The notes: generated from the letters alone by a model not told the origin. A DNA stretch of 64,000 nucleotides from JAAZGD01 sp034003765 (GCA_034003765.1 JAVEXZ010000001.1:62001-126000); one strand, 5' to 3'; positions 1 through 9,282 are shown, counted from the first letter of the stretch. A program made the numbers and translations.

Positions 1-343
1 CAAGTTCAAAGCATTCTTCTGTAAAAGCTTTCCCCAAGGCTATGTCTGCATCATTCATAGAGCCACCAACAAAAACATCTCCCGTTTTATTGATTTCCAT
101 TTGGCCTAAGAGTTGAGCACAACCTCCGTAATTAAGCTGTATTGTAGCTCCATAATTTTCTTCAAAAGCCAGGCCGATTTCATCCATAGCTTTGCTAAGT
201 CCTGCTCCGCTATAAACCAACAAGCTTTCACCTTGAAATTCAAGATTACCACCAGGATCCGAAGCAACCTTACCACCACTACATGCCATTAATCCCACTG
301 CTAAAATCCCTAGCAACATAGCTGTCAATATTCTTTTCTTCAT
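1..343 (-). CDS. ModA-type molybdate/tungstate-binding lipoprotein (partial, C-terminus off window)
   Basis: Reading leftwards from an ATG at 343 with an AAGGAGA ribosome binding site, the frame stays open for 114 codons to the window edge. The N-terminus is a lipoprotein signal (MKKRILTAM..., then a hydrophobic run ending in MAC). The mature part contains LLVYSGAGLSKAMDEI and later NYGGCAQLLGQME and DVFVGGSMNDADIA, which resemble the anion-binding lobes of ModA-family ABC binding proteins. Molybdate or tungstate uptake is the likely role and suits an anaerobe with metal-dependent oxidoreductases, but the specificity cannot be read from a third of the protein. The permease and ATPase would be expected beyond the left edge. 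Confidence 0.7.
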   Translation of the reverse strand, partial: MKKRILTAMLLGILAVGLMACSGGKVASDPGGNLEFQGESLLVYSGAGLSKAMDEIGLAFEENYGATIQLNYGGCAQLLGQMEINKTGDVFVGGSMNDADIALGKAFTEECFEL

Positions 344-470
344 TTTAAGATTCTCCTTGTTCAAAATTACCAATATTGTTATTCTCTTATTTTTAGTTTA
401 ATCGGAATGAGTTTTTGATAGGTGTATCGACACCTCTTTACTACTCGAACTAACTCAACCAAACACAGAC

Positions 471-499
471 AATATAAAACAAATTCAACTATTAGTCAA
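471..499 (-). promoter_or_regulatory. Sigma-A-type promoter of the ModA-like gene
   Basis: On the minus strand there is a TTGACT -35 (499-494), exactly 17 nt of spacer, and a TATATT -10 (476-471). Transcription would start near 464, giving a leader of about 120 nt. That leader holds a small hairpin at 420-435 (AGGTGT, loop ATCG, ACACCT). The rest of the 344-721 gap holds only AT-rich DNA and the terminator at 654-691. Confidence 0.6.
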
Positions 500-653
500 T
501 AGGGCTTTTAGTGCTTACCAAAAAAAACATTTATAATTGGCCCTCAAAACCTAGATCACATCAGCCTTACAAACTTTATGGATTTTACTTGTTCAAACAG
601 TAATTTACTTTTTCAATTGACCAAAACATTTATAAATTTGGTAAAGGCCAATA

Positions 654-691
654 AAAAAACACCCACTATTAAATAACTGCCGGTGTTTTTT
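654..691 (-). terminator. Terminator of the osmoprotectant ABC operon
   Basis: AAAAAACACC (654-663) pairs with GGTGTTTTTT (682-691) around an 18-nt loop. On the minus strand it lies just past the last gene of the ABC operon and ends in a U-run. Its symmetry could also stop plus-strand transcripts. Confidence 0.7.
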
Positions 692-721
692 CGGATACCT
701 TTATTACTATAAATTCTTAAA

Positions 722-1456
722 TTAAGAGTTCCAAATTAATCGTTGCTGTAATTGTTTTAGCAATAACTCTACTATAATTGCAAGCAAGGTAACAGGTATT
801 GCTCCTTCCAATATTAAAACCATATCAAAAGTTCTAACACCATTTACAACTAATACACCAAGGCCTCCCGCTCCCACTGCAGCCGCTAAAGTTGCAGCAC
901 TTATATTTATAACAAGGGCAGTCCTAATTCCCCCAAGGATTACATTCATGGCAAGAGGTATCTTAACTTTAGTATATATTTCAAGCTCTGTCATACCCAT
1001 TCCCTTGGCCGCATCTACTATGTCCTTAGGCACTTCGTCAATTCCGATAACCACATTATAAACTATTGGCATCAAGGCATAAACTACAAGGGCTATTAGC
1101 GCTCCTTCTATTCCATAGCCTAGAAGAGGTACTGCAAGAGCCAATAAAGCTGGGGATGGGAAAGCCTGCCCTAAGCTGACTGTCTTTAATAGCAGTTCTT
1201 TGAATTCGCTACCATGGTTTGTAGTTACAAATATTCCTAAAAGGGCTCCAAGAGAAACAGCAATAAGGCTTGATAATAACACCATCCAAATATGCTCAAT
1301 AAAATAAACTACTAATAGAGTACGTGATCCCTCTGTACTTTTGGAAGTAAAAGTTTCATATAAAATAGCTTCGAAGCCTTTGGAGTATATAACCATGACT
1401 GCAAGGACTAAGGCCAAAAAAGCAGGAATAATTAATCCTCGTTTATTTGATTTCAT
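722..1456 (-). CDS. Osmoprotectant ABC transporter permease, YehW/OpuC type
   Basis: Inner-membrane permease of about 244 residues with six hydrophobic segments and the binding-protein-dependent EAA-type loop (DAAKGMGMTELEIYTKVKIPLA) that docks on the ATPase. The start is ambiguous: GTG at 1465 or ATG at 1456 lie in one frame. GGAAG sits about 8 nt before the ATG, so 1456 is preferred. It begins inside the 3' end of the ATPase gene, which implies translational coupling. It is the last gene of a four-gene operon ordered binding protein, long permease, ATPase, short permease, the same order as E. coli yehZYXW. The substrate is expected to be glycine betaine or a related compatible solute; this is inferred from family and operon. 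Confidence 0.85.
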   Translation of the reverse strand: MKSNKRGLIIPAFLALVLAVMVIYSKGFEAILYETFTSKSTEGSRTLLVVYFIEHIWMVLLSSLIAVSLGALLGIFVTTNHGSEFKELLLKTVSLGQAFPSPALLALAVPLLGYGIEGALIALVVYALMPIVYNVVIGIDEVPKDIVDAAKGMGMTELEIYTKVKIPLAMNVILGGIRTALVINISAATLAAAVGAGGLGVLVVNGVRTFDMVLILEGAIPVTLLAIIVELLLKQLQQRLIWNS

Positions 1457-2372
1457 CAATATCACTTCCAGTAATTTTTAAAATATTTTCCCAAGAAATA
1501 CTTCCATTTATTAAAGAAATTCTTTCTTTTCCACTAGTCAACATCGCTACAAGGACCTCTCTCAAAGTAGCGTTTTCATCTAGTGGTTCCTCTTCTAAGA
1601 AGCTAGGTTCAGCATAATCTACTGCAGGCTTCCTCGAAAGAATTGTTAAAATACCCTCTCCTTTGAAAAAATCTTTGACGAAATCATTCTTTGGATGGAG
1701 TACTATTTTTTCTGGTGTATCCACTTGTACTATTTCCCCTTGAAACATTATACATATTCTATCTGCTAGAAGGAGGGCTTCATCTATATCATGGGTCACA
1801 AATACCACTGTCTTTTCCAGTTTTCTTTGAATTTTTCTAAATTCTTTTTGTAGTCTAAGCCTATTTATAGGATCAACTGCTCCAAAGGGCTCATCCATAA
1901 GTAGGATGTCTGGGTCTGAAGCCATTGCTCTTGCAACACCAATTCTTTGTGCTTCACCTCCAGATAATTCAGCGGGTTTCTTGTCTTTATATTTGTCAGG
2001 ATCTAGCCCTACTAGCTCTAACATCTCAACTACTCTATTATCAATTTTGTCTTCTTTCCATTTTAATAGATGAGGAACAGTTGCAATATTTTTTTTTACA
2101 TCCATATGTGGAAATAATCCTATACTTTGAATTACATATCCTATTGTCTTTCTAAGCTCCTCCCCCTTTAAGTCATCAATATTATCTCCCTCAACTTCTA
2201 TTTCTCCACTGTCCCTCTTAATCATTTTATTTATAAGTCTAAGTAGTGTGGACTTTCCACAGCCAGAAGGTCCTAGTATTACTAGGAATTCAGATTGATT
2301 TACTGTTAATGAAAGGTTATTGACTGCAAAAAAATCTCCATATTTTTTAGTGACATTACTTATTTTAATCAT
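1443..2372 (-). CDS. Osmoprotectant ABC transporter ATP-binding protein, YehX/OpuA type
   Basis: ABC ATPase of about 309 residues. Walker A is GPSGCGKST, the signature is LSGGEAQR, Walker B is ILLMDEPFGAVDP and the switch histidine is in VFVTHDIDEA, so all catalytic elements are present. The C-terminal 70 residues are a short extension rather than two full CBS domains, close to the 308-residue YehX. ATG at 2372 is preferred over an in-frame GTG at 2381 because GAGAGGG lies about 8 nt before it and because it makes an ATGA overlap with the upstream permease stop. It powers uptake through the two neighbouring permeases. Confidence 0.88.
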   Translation of the reverse strand: MIKISNVTKKYGDFFAVNNLSLTVNQSEFLVILGPSGCGKSTLLRLINKMIKRDSGEIEVEGDNIDDLKGEELRKTIGYVIQSIGLFPHMDVKKNIATVPHLLKWKEDKIDNRVVEMLELVGLDPDKYKDKKPAELSGGEAQRIGVARAMASDPDILLMDEPFGAVDPINRLRLQKEFRKIQRKLEKTVVFVTHDIDEALLLADRICIMFQGEIVQVDTPEKIVLHPKNDFVKDFFKGEGILTILSRKPAVDYAEPSFLEEEPLDENATLREVLVAMLTSGKERISLINGSISWENILKITGSDIDEIK

Positions 2373-3517
2373 ATACAACACCCTCTCATATACTCTTCAA
2401 AAGCATTTAAAACATAATTGAGTATTACCGTAAAAAATACGATGGGTAGTACTCCTAACAAAATCAAATCTGGTGAAGCTTCACCAAGTCCTAAAAACAC
2501 AAAAGTCCCCATTCCTCCCCCACCTACAAGGCCTGCAAGAACAGCGCCACCAATAGTTTGTATGAATGCGATCTTTATTCCTGCAAATATTACTGGAAAA
2601 GCCAATGGCAATTCAATTCTTTTTAATACTTGTCTTCGACTCATGCCCATTCCCACTGCCGCCTCTATTACATTTTTATCTACTGAATAAAAACCTGTAA
2701 GAGTATTTCTTCCGATTGGAAGAAGTGTGTATAGGGAGAGTGCAACAAATGCAGGTGCCCATCCAATTCCACTTACCCCGATGGCATCAAAAAAAGGTAA
2801 TTTACCAAGGCCTGATAATGGGACCAATAGAACTCCAAACAATGAAAGACTTGGTATTGTTTCAATAATACTAAGAGGGACCATAATTTTACTTTCAAAT
2901 CTCTTTTTAGAATAGGCTAGGAAACCTAGAGGGATTGCAATTATTGATCCTGCCATTACAGATGCTAAGGTTAGAATTCCATGTATTCTAAGGTTGTCAT
3001 AAAATTGAGTTTCTTTAATGTAGTACTCTTTTATCAATGATAGATCATCAAAAGAGCCAGTTTTCATAAAGTAGGTTAAAACGCCAAATATTCCTATAAG
3101 TCCAATGAATTTAACAAATTTATACTTTTCGATTCGCTTTGTATAAGTGGAAAAAAGCATATAAATGCAAAATATCTGGACATAAAATCCAGAAGATAGG
3201 CTTATTCTTGCAGAAAGGGAGTCGCCAACAAAATTTCCTGTACTTAATTGTAAACTCCAAAATATTGAGATAAGTAGGATAGATGATAGTGCGAAAATTA
3301 CAATATTCTTCTGTTCTCTTTCATGAAAAGCTAAAGCCATGAGGATTACCCATAACAATAAGATTATAATCCCATGCATTCCAAGAAATTCGAAACTAGA
3401 ATAGCTGGTCCCGTGGGAAATTCTGTTTGGTCTATTTTCAACAAATGCTAAAAAAAGAAATGCTACTGCTCCTATAAAGGATAACAGCAGCAATGTCTTG
3501 TCTTTTATTCTAACCAT
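2369..3517 (-). CDS. Osmoprotectant ABC transporter permease with long N-terminal membrane region, YehY type
   Basis: About 382 residues. The C-terminal 210 residues are a normal OpuC-type permease with an EAA loop (EAAVGMGMSRRQVLKRIELPL). The N-terminal 150 or so residues add about five more membrane segments. This length and architecture match E. coli YehY (385 aa) rather than ordinary OpuCB/OpuCD permeases (about 210-240 aa). ATG at 3517 has AGGT 6-7 nt upstream; an in-frame TTG at 3532 is possible but lacks a clear site. It follows the binding-protein gene by about 20 nt and overlaps the ATPase by ATGA. The role of the extra membrane region is not clear from sequence. Confidence 0.85.
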   Translation of the reverse strand: MVRIKDKTLLLLSFIGAVAFLFLAFVENRPNRISHGTSYSSFEFLGMHGIIILLLWVILMALAFHEREQKNIVIFALSSILLISIFWSLQLSTGNFVGDSLSARISLSSGFYVQIFCIYMLFSTYTKRIEKYKFVKFIGLIGIFGVLTYFMKTGSFDDLSLIKEYYIKETQFYDNLRIHGILTLASVMAGSIIAIPLGFLAYSKKRFESKIMVPLSIIETIPSLSLFGVLLVPLSGLGKLPFFDAIGVSGIGWAPAFVALSLYTLLPIGRNTLTGFYSVDKNVIEAAVGMGMSRRQVLKRIELPLAFPVIFAGIKIAFIQTIGGAVLAGLVGGGGMGTFVFLGLGEASPDLILLGVLPIVFFTVILNYVLNAFEEYMRGCCI

Positions 3518-3538
3518 AAAATTACCTATCAAGTTGAT

Positions 3539-4501
3539 TTAGTCAATAATTCCTTCTTCTAGCAAGTGTTCTTTAGCAACATCCTTTGGTGATAGCCCAT
3601 CTACGATTACATTTTTATTCATAATTTGTAAATTTTCTAGAGTTAATGTTTTAAATACTCTCTCAATAATATCCTTAACTCCTGGATACATTTCCAATAT
3701 CTCCGCCCTTACGATTACGGATGGTTCAAAGACCGGCGGAATAGATAGGGGATCTTTAAGAACAACTAAACCTAAGTCAGGCAATGAGCCGTCTGTACCA
3801 TATACAAGAGCAACATTTACTCCATCAGTTCCATTGGCAAGTGCACTTATTGTTTCTGCAGTATTTCCATGAGGAAGCATTATAAGTTGGTCAGGTTCTA
3901 ATTTAAATCCATAACCTTTTTCCATTCCTAGTAGACCCATGTTTTTTTCTGCAAATAACTGGCTAGTTATGAATTTGACCGAACCTCCACCATTTACATA
4001 ATCTGCAAAATCTTCTAGTGATTCCAGATTATTCTCATCAGCAAATTCCTTTTTAACAGCTAACATTTCAGTATTATTAGCTGCAGCAGGCTGCAACCAA
4101 ATTAGTCCATTGTTGATTTCATCATATTCTTTTATAAAAGAATATCCTTCTGTTGCATCTCTCCATATTTCTTCATCAAAACCCTCTGAGTAGTATTGTC
4201 CATTCCCTGTATAGTCAATACCAATATCTAATTCATCTTGTAAAAGTGCATTTCTATGCACATCAGGAGTTCCAAATTGGACTCGATCTGTGACGGTGTA
4301 TCCATTTGCTTCAAGTGCTAATAGTATCATATTACCTAAAATTCCGCCTTCAGTATCTACAAATGATCCTAATACCAGGGGTCTATCAGGATTAATCGAA
4401 TCTTCACCATTATTCCCATCACCCGTCGAACCACAAGCTGAAACAGCTGAAATTACCAAAATCAATACTAAAGCAAATATGTAAAGTCTATTTTTTCTCA
4501 T
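3539..4501 (-). CDS. Glycine betaine/choline-binding lipoprotein, OsmF (YehZ) type
   Basis: 320 residues beginning with a lipoprotein signal whose lipobox ends in VSAC (cysteine about residue 23). The mature protein is an OpuAC-family binding protein: it starts with PLVLGSFVDTEGGILGNM and keeps the conserved segment DIGIDYTGNG in the ligand cleft. A strong GGGAGG lies 6 nt before the ATG. It is the first gene of the operon and will sit on the outer face of the membrane, delivering compatible solute to the YehY/YehW-type channel. Related E. coli OsmF binds betaine only weakly, so the true ligand is uncertain. Confidence 0.87.
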   Translation of the reverse strand: MRKNRLYIFALVLILVISAVSACGSTGDGNNGEDSINPDRPLVLGSFVDTEGGILGNMILLALEANGYTVTDRVQFGTPDVHRNALLQDELDIGIDYTGNGQYYSEGFDEEIWRDATEGYSFIKEYDEINNGLIWLQPAAANNTEMLAVKKEFADENNLESLEDFADYVNGGGSVKFITSQLFAEKNMGLLGMEKGYGFKLEPDQLIMLPHGNTAETISALANGTDGVNVALVYGTDGSLPDLGLVVLKDPLSIPPVFEPSVIVRAEILEMYPGVKDIIERVFKTLTLENLQIMNKNVIVDGLSPKDVAKEHLLEEGIID

Positions 4502-4595
4502 CTTGACCTCCCTCTTACTATGTTTTCAATTATCTACATATTATCTTTTATTAATATACCCTACTCCATTTAAATAACGCATTACTTTTCATTGT

Positions 4596-6368
4596 CTACG
4601 CAAAAGCATAGGTGCCCTTGCCACTCTTCTTAACTCCGTACATTGCATTATCTGCCATTAGCATTAGTTCTTCAACTGTTTCACCATCATTTGGAAAAAT
4701 TGAAATTCCGATACTACAGCTGAGGTCAAGGTTTATGTCCTTTTTGTTGACACTATCACCGAAATAATATGGGGAAGATAAGACTTCAAATATTTTCTTG
4801 GTATAATCTAAAGCATCCTCTTTGCTTTTAATGTCATGCAAATATACCAAAAATTCGTCTCCACCAGTTCTTATGACTAGGTCCATTTCTTTTAATTGTT
4901 GTTTTATCCTGTCGGCAACATGTATAAGCACACTATCACCTACACCGTGACCAAATGTATCGTTAATATTCTTGAAATCATCAATATCTACAGCGGCAAT
5001 ATAACTTATGAGATTATCTTGCTTGGATACATCTAGTCTTTCTACCAATATTGATTCCAATGCATTTCTATTGTATGTTCCAGTAAGAGGATCCCTATTG
5101 GCCTTGTCTAAGAGTTCTGCTTCATTCTTCTTTTTTTCAGTGATATCCTCAATGATAATGTTAGCCCCTATTACTAAACCATTGTCTTTATAAGGAGTAA
5201 AATGTACTCTAAACCAACTTTGCCTTCCCCAAGGACTGATATAGGTCATTTCATAGTCAATGATTCGATTTTCTTCTACGCATTCCAAAAGTTTTTTTGA
5301 AAATCCACTCTCCACCAAACGTGGATACATAATTAAATTTATCTTTTTCCCAGCTTCAATGGAAGGCAAGCCCATGATTTCTACAAGTCGTTCATTGGCA
5401 TAAGCTATTTCTCCTTTAGTGTTACATGATAAAAAACCAAAGGGAGCAAACTCAGCTAGGGTGTAAAACATTCTCTGGTTGGCCCTCAGGGCAACATCTA
5501 ATCTGTTTTTTTCCACAAACAATCCCAGCTGAGGCAAATATAGCATCAATAAATCTCGATTTTTAAGAGATTGCCCTCTTTTATATACAAGAGTGAAGTC
5601 ACCTAAAACCTTTTCTTCTTTAATGATCTTGGCTACCACCACAATTCCTAAATTGAAAGTTTTTTCTAAATGGCTAACAATAGACGCGGAAATCGTATTG
5701 CCAGACAAATCATGTAGGCCCTTAAAAAATGTAATTACATTTTCCTTTGTCAGTTCATCCTTACGTGGGTCATAAGGCCATTTTTTACCTATAAAGTCAA
5801 AGCCTAACAATTTGGCTCCTTTTTCGACGGTTTTGGAAAGTCCTGCAACCCCCACCGTTGTAAAATCTTTCTCGTTTTCACTAAGCAGATTAAATACTGC
5901 ATATTCAGCTCCTGATACATCTCGAGCGAATTCTGTAATACCATGAAAGTCAATTTCACTACCCATATTATTAATGAAATATTGACCAATCTTCTGCATT
6001 TTATTCTGAAATGTTTTATCAGTAAATACAGTTATAAATCGATTTACTTCCACTGGAAATGCCCTTATAGAGTAAGCTCTGTCTCTTTCATTGTAATCCT
6101 CTTCAAATTCCAGGGTTTTTCCTTCAGTAATTACTGGACTATATATATTAACCCATTTATTAGCATTCTCAGGTATTTGGGCCACATCGCGTAAGTACCT
6201 TTTACCTATAATATCTTCACGTCTCAAGCCTGCTAATTCTTCAAATGAATTATTGATATCGAGAAATACAAAGTCTATCATTTTATCCTTTTTATCAAAA
6301 ACTGCCTCATGATAGGCAAAGGCACATGAAGTGTGTTGTAAGGCTAGCTTATAGATATTTTTTTCCAT
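4596..6368 (-). CDS. PAS/GAF-like/PAS/GGDEF diguanylate cyclase
   Basis: About 590 residues, cytoplasmic, with no membrane segment. Domains in order: a PAS fold (about 5-105), a GAF-like middle (about 125-290), a second PAS (about 300-415, EFAPFGFLSCNTKG) and a GGDEF domain (about 425-590). The catalytic GGDEF is intact (VIRTGGDEFLVYL), so c-di-GMP synthesis is likely. The inhibitory I-site position reads KEMD instead of RxxD, so product feedback may be lost. GGAGTG precedes the ATG at 6368; an upstream in-frame GTG at 6389 lacks a site. It stands alone between the ABC operon and the next gene. The signal sensed is unknown. Confidence 0.85.
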   Translation of the reverse strand: MEKNIYKLALQHTSCAFAYHEAVFDKKDKMIDFVFLDINNSFEELAGLRREDIIGKRYLRDVAQIPENANKWVNIYSPVITEGKTLEFEEDYNERDRAYSIRAFPVEVNRFITVFTDKTFQNKMQKIGQYFINNMGSEIDFHGITEFARDVSGAEYAVFNLLSENEKDFTTVGVAGLSKTVEKGAKLLGFDFIGKKWPYDPRKDELTKENVITFFKGLHDLSGNTISASIVSHLEKTFNLGIVVVAKIIKEEKVLGDFTLVYKRGQSLKNRDLLMLYLPQLGLFVEKNRLDVALRANQRMFYTLAEFAPFGFLSCNTKGEIAYANERLVEIMGLPSIEAGKKINLIMYPRLVESGFSKKLLECVEENRIIDYEMTYISPWGRQSWFRVHFTPYKDNGLVIGANIIIEDITEKKKNEAELLDKANRDPLTGTYNRNALESILVERLDVSKQDNLISYIAAVDIDDFKNINDTFGHGVGDSVLIHVADRIKQQLKEMDLVIRTGGDEFLVYLHDIKSKEDALDYTKKIFEVLSSPYYFGDSVNKKDINLDLSCSIGISIFPNDGETVEELMLMADNAMYGVKKSGKGTYAFA

Positions 6369-6576
6369 TATGGTCACTCCATTTTTCACAAAACAATTTT
6401 CTAAGAAAGCAATGTCTAAAGATCAACTAAGGTTGCAAAATTAACAAGTATAGGTAAAAGTCTCTTCATTGGTAAAGATGTTCTTGAACAACTATTATTG
6501 CCTAGTCAAAAAGTATCGACATCAAAGTAAATTAAACCCGATAGATTCATATGTGGGCTTGTTTTTTGGTAAACTC

Positions 6577-7092
6577 TCAGTCTATTATTACTTCGGTAAC
6601 GACACTTCCCAAAGAACCAACTCGCTTTCCAGAATAAAACATATCTTCCTTGTTTTCAAATTTCCCAATACCCGCCAATTCTGCACCACATGCATTAGAC
6701 CAGCCTTCTCTTTCTGATAGTAAGGCCACTTCTCTTCCAAAATCCTGGAAGGTTAGAATAATAGCATCAGTTATTCCTCTGGAAATTTGTCTGGTATCTC
6801 TGCACAGTTTGTCCCATTCATCCTTGGACATCTTGCCCTCATTATGTTGGTCTACTAGGTCTTTTGCAATAGGCGTAAAGTGTGTAACTACTGTCTTCCC
6901 AGGTGAATACAGCTCTTTTGGATGCTTACATTTATGGCTGGCGAAAAGCTTCATGTAATCTTCATGTTCTGCAGATGTGTATTCTATTTCGATGTCCTCC
7001 CAACAATTTGATACATCTAACCATTCCATATATTCTTTGACTTTCTTTTCGACATTCTCTGTGATCCAAATTTTATAGTTAAACTTAAGCAT
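6577..7092 (-). CDS. Short protein resembling the N-terminal part of QueG/reductive-dehalogenase-like Fe-S proteins
   Basis: 171 residues, soluble. The second half (AELAGIGKFENKEDMFYSG and then RVGSLGSVVTEVIID) resembles the stretch that in epoxyqueuosine-reductase-like and reductive-dehalogenase-like proteins comes just before the ferredoxin-type cysteine motifs. Here the ORF stops at that point and no CxxCxxC motif follows in any minus frame down to about 6400. It is either a stand-alone domain or a truncated gene. A GGTGG/AGGT site precedes the ATG at 7092. No partner gene is adjacent. Function is not assigned. Confidence 0.5.
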   Translation of the reverse strand: MLKFNYKIWITENVEKKVKEYMEWLDVSNCWEDIEIEYTSAEHEDYMKLFASHKCKHPKELYSPGKTVVTHFTPIAKDLVDQHNEGKMSKDEWDKLCRDTRQISRGITDAIILTFQDFGREVALLSEREGWSNACGAELAGIGKFENKEDMFYSGKRVGSLGSVVTEVIID

Positions 7093-7279
7093 ACCTATCC
7101 ACCTTTCCTAATTTCAATCTTTTGCTTATATCTTTAATTGTTTCTTTCATTTCTTGTATACTGACAGATATAAAAGAATCCCTTTTTTGGGTTCAATAAT
7201 ATTTTCAGTATAATCTATTTCATGGTTTGCCTCAACTTCATTTTATAATTTAGCTTGATTCCACTTTATGCGTATAATT

Positions 7280-7319
7280 AAAAAAGTAAATTCCACCCCT
7301 ATGAGGCTGGAGTAAATTT
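7280..7319 (-). terminator. Terminator of the nitroreductase gene
   Basis: On the minus strand an imperfect hairpin (TAAATTTACTCCA pairing with TGGAATTTA around a short GC-rich top) begins at the stop codon and is followed by ACTTTTTTAATT. Position and U-run fit a Rho-independent terminator. Confidence 0.6.
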
Positions 7320-8160
7320 ATGATTCTGGGAACCAAGAAATCATATATTCCCAACCATTAGTCTGGTCTATATTATTTTGATTTTCCCATTTACCTTTTA
7401 ATCCTAATTCATGGGCAGTCAATTCGAAATGGCATTTGGCTATTCCAATATCATTTTTTTGCAAATCATAATTTGGAACACCATAACCTTTCGTTCTGCA
7501 AAGGTAAAAGTGGAATTTATTATCCGCCTTAATAATCCTCCAAGGTTGTTTGTTCGAAGCTGAAGGGCCTAATCTAACCATTTCCAAAGGAAGGTTATAG
7601 GAACCAGCCTCAGACTCATTTAATGGTCTGGAATAGTCTCCTTGAAAAAATATTTCATTCCATGGTTTTCGTTTATCCGATCCCGCCAGAGCTCTCATGG
7701 TTGAATCGAGAATTCTGGGTTTTTCTTTTGAAAATCCTATAGGGGAAACAATGGGAATATATTCATCTTTAATCAAGCCAATATTTTCTCTAAAATCAGA
7801 GTTTTTAAATGTACCTCCAAGCCAGCATGTTCCTAGTCCCAAGCTTGTTGCAAAAAGAATTATTTTCTCAAATAAGTATCCAAATTCTAGGGCATCTTCC
7901 ATCTTACTGCCAAGGATCCCAATAATATATGAATTCGCCCCTGATATAACTCCATAAGTACCTAGCTTTTTTGTTTTATTATCCTCGCTACTATTATTGT
8001 TGGTGATTATAAATCTCCCTTTGATTGTTGCTTCATTGTTGATTTTTACAAGGTAGTCTTCTAATTTTTCTAGGGTTACACTGTCAATATTCTTACCATC
8101 AAATGACCTGTTTGATGTCCTTGTCCTTATTAGGTCAACAACTGATTTTTGGTAGTCCAT
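7318..8160 (-). CDS. Nitroreductase-family protein (TM-nitroreductase type)
   Basis: 280 residues. The N-terminus (RTRTSNRSFDGKNI) is the usual FMN-phosphate-binding start of nitroreductases, and the fold is duplicated: a second half begins around residue 170 with LGPSASNKQPWRI, the canonical SxxNxQPW FMN segment. This two-half arrangement matches the putative TM nitroreductase family rather than classic NfsA/NfnB. Expected to bind FMN and reduce nitro or quinone-like compounds with NAD(P)H; the natural substrate is unknown. AAGGAGG lies before the ATG. It is transcribed alone with its own terminator. Confidence 0.8.
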   Translation of the reverse strand: MDYQKSVVDLIRTRTSNRSFDGKNIDSVTLEKLEDYLVKINNEATIKGRFIITNNNSSEDNKTKKLGTYGVISGANSYIIGILGSKMEDALEFGYLFEKIILFATSLGLGTCWLGGTFKNSDFRENIGLIKDEYIPIVSPIGFSKEKPRILDSTMRALAGSDKRKPWNEIFFQGDYSRPLNESEAGSYNLPLEMVRLGPSASNKQPWRIIKADNKFHFYLCRTKGYGVPNYDLQKNDIGIAKCHFELTAHELGLKGKWENQNNIDQTNGWEYMISWFPES

Positions 8161-8280
8161 TCTGCCTCCTTCTTAATTTCTAACCCGCTTCATTTGCTTG
8201 TGTTATTACGATTATAGTTTACTGCTATCTTCTACTTCTTCTTCAATGACAGAGGATAAGTCTCTAGCAAAATCCCTATT

Positions 8281-8300
8281 AAAAGCACTTTTGTAAAGTG
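8281..8300 (-). terminator. Probable terminator after the pirin gene
   Basis: CACTTT (8286-8291) pairs with AAAGTG (8295-8300) around a 3-nt loop, and on the minus strand it is followed by CTTTTAAT. It lies 14 nt past the pirin stop. The stem is short, so confidence is moderate. Confidence 0.4.
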
Positions 8301-8313
8301 AGGGTTTTGAGGT

Positions 8314-9153
8314 TTAGTATGAAATTTTATCTTGTATAAATGTCCCTTTTTGCAAATCATCAAAGGCCTTATCCAGTTCGTCTTTTGTATTCATAACTAT
8401 AGGCCCACCCCAAACTACAGGTTCATCCAAGGCTTTCGAGCTTATATATAATACTTGGATATTTTTATCTGCAGCCTTTATTTCTAAATGGTCGCCTTGG
8501 GTAAGTTTTACCGCAGTCTTTTCTTTTACTAACTCGCCTCCGATGTAAGCATCCCCTAGAAGAGTAAAGACCATTACAGAAGGGTCCCTTTCTGTATCAA
8601 TGACAATAGATGCACCGGGGTTGAGATGTACATCATAATAGTCCAAGGGAAGGTATTTGCTTAAATAACCTTTTCTTCCCTTATATTCTCCAGCCAAAAG
8701 CCTCAACTTGCCATTTTCCAACTCAATCTCTACAATTTCAGCCTTCTTAATGCTGTGATATGCAGGAGGTGCCATTTTATCTTTTGCTGGAAGATTTAAC
8801 CAAAGCTGTACCCCAAGCATTCTGTCCGCTGCAGGCAGTTTTTCTTCATGCATAATTCCAGAGCCAGCAGTCATCCATTGGACTTCCCCATCACCGATGG
8901 TATCTTCGTTGCCCAAGCTATCTTTATGAGTCATAAATCCGCGATAAACATAACTAATTGTTTCGATTCCCCTGTGAGGATGCATTGGGAATCCTGCAGT
9001 ATAATCATCTGGATTTGTACTGTCAAAAGAATCTAGCATTAAAATAGGATCGTAGGACTTAACCGTCCTGTTCCCTAAAACTCTTACCAGGTTTACTCCT
9101 GCCCCATCCTGGGTTCTAAAGCCTGTAACCTGCTCTTCGATTTTTCTTTCCAC
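8314..9153 (-). CDS. Pirin family protein
   Basis: 279 residues, double cupin. The metal-binding region reads PMHPHRGIETISYV followed by DSLGNEDTIGDGEVQWMTAGSGIMHEE, carrying the conserved His/His/His/Glu set of pirins. The C-terminal half has the second cupin (DVHLNPGASI onward). The start is GTG at 9153 with AAGGAGG 5 nt upstream. Pirins bind Fe and some act as quercetinases or regulators; here the role is open. It stands alone on the minus strand between KorB and the nitroreductase. Confidence 0.88.
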   Translation of the reverse strand: MERKIEEQVTGFRTQDGAGVNLVRVLGNRTVKSYDPILMLDSFDSTNPDDYTAGFPMHPHRGIETISYVYRGFMTHKDSLGNEDTIGDGEVQWMTAGSGIMHEEKLPAADRMLGVQLWLNLPAKDKMAPPAYHSIKKAEIVEIELENGKLRLLAGEYKGRKGYLSKYLPLDYYDVHLNPGASIVIDTERDPSVMVFTLLGDAYIGGELVKEKTAVKLTQGDHLEIKAADKNIQVLYISSKALDEPVVWGGPIVMNTKDELDKAFDDLQKGTFIQDKISY

Positions 9154-9282
9154 TTTTTCCTCCTTACTTTTTCCTTAACTCTTTCTTATTTTTTATTAAT
9201 CGTAAATTGCAATAGCAAGTTGAACCTCAAATTTAATTAAGGCTAATTAGTCCACATGTAGTGTCAAATTTCTCTAGGATAT

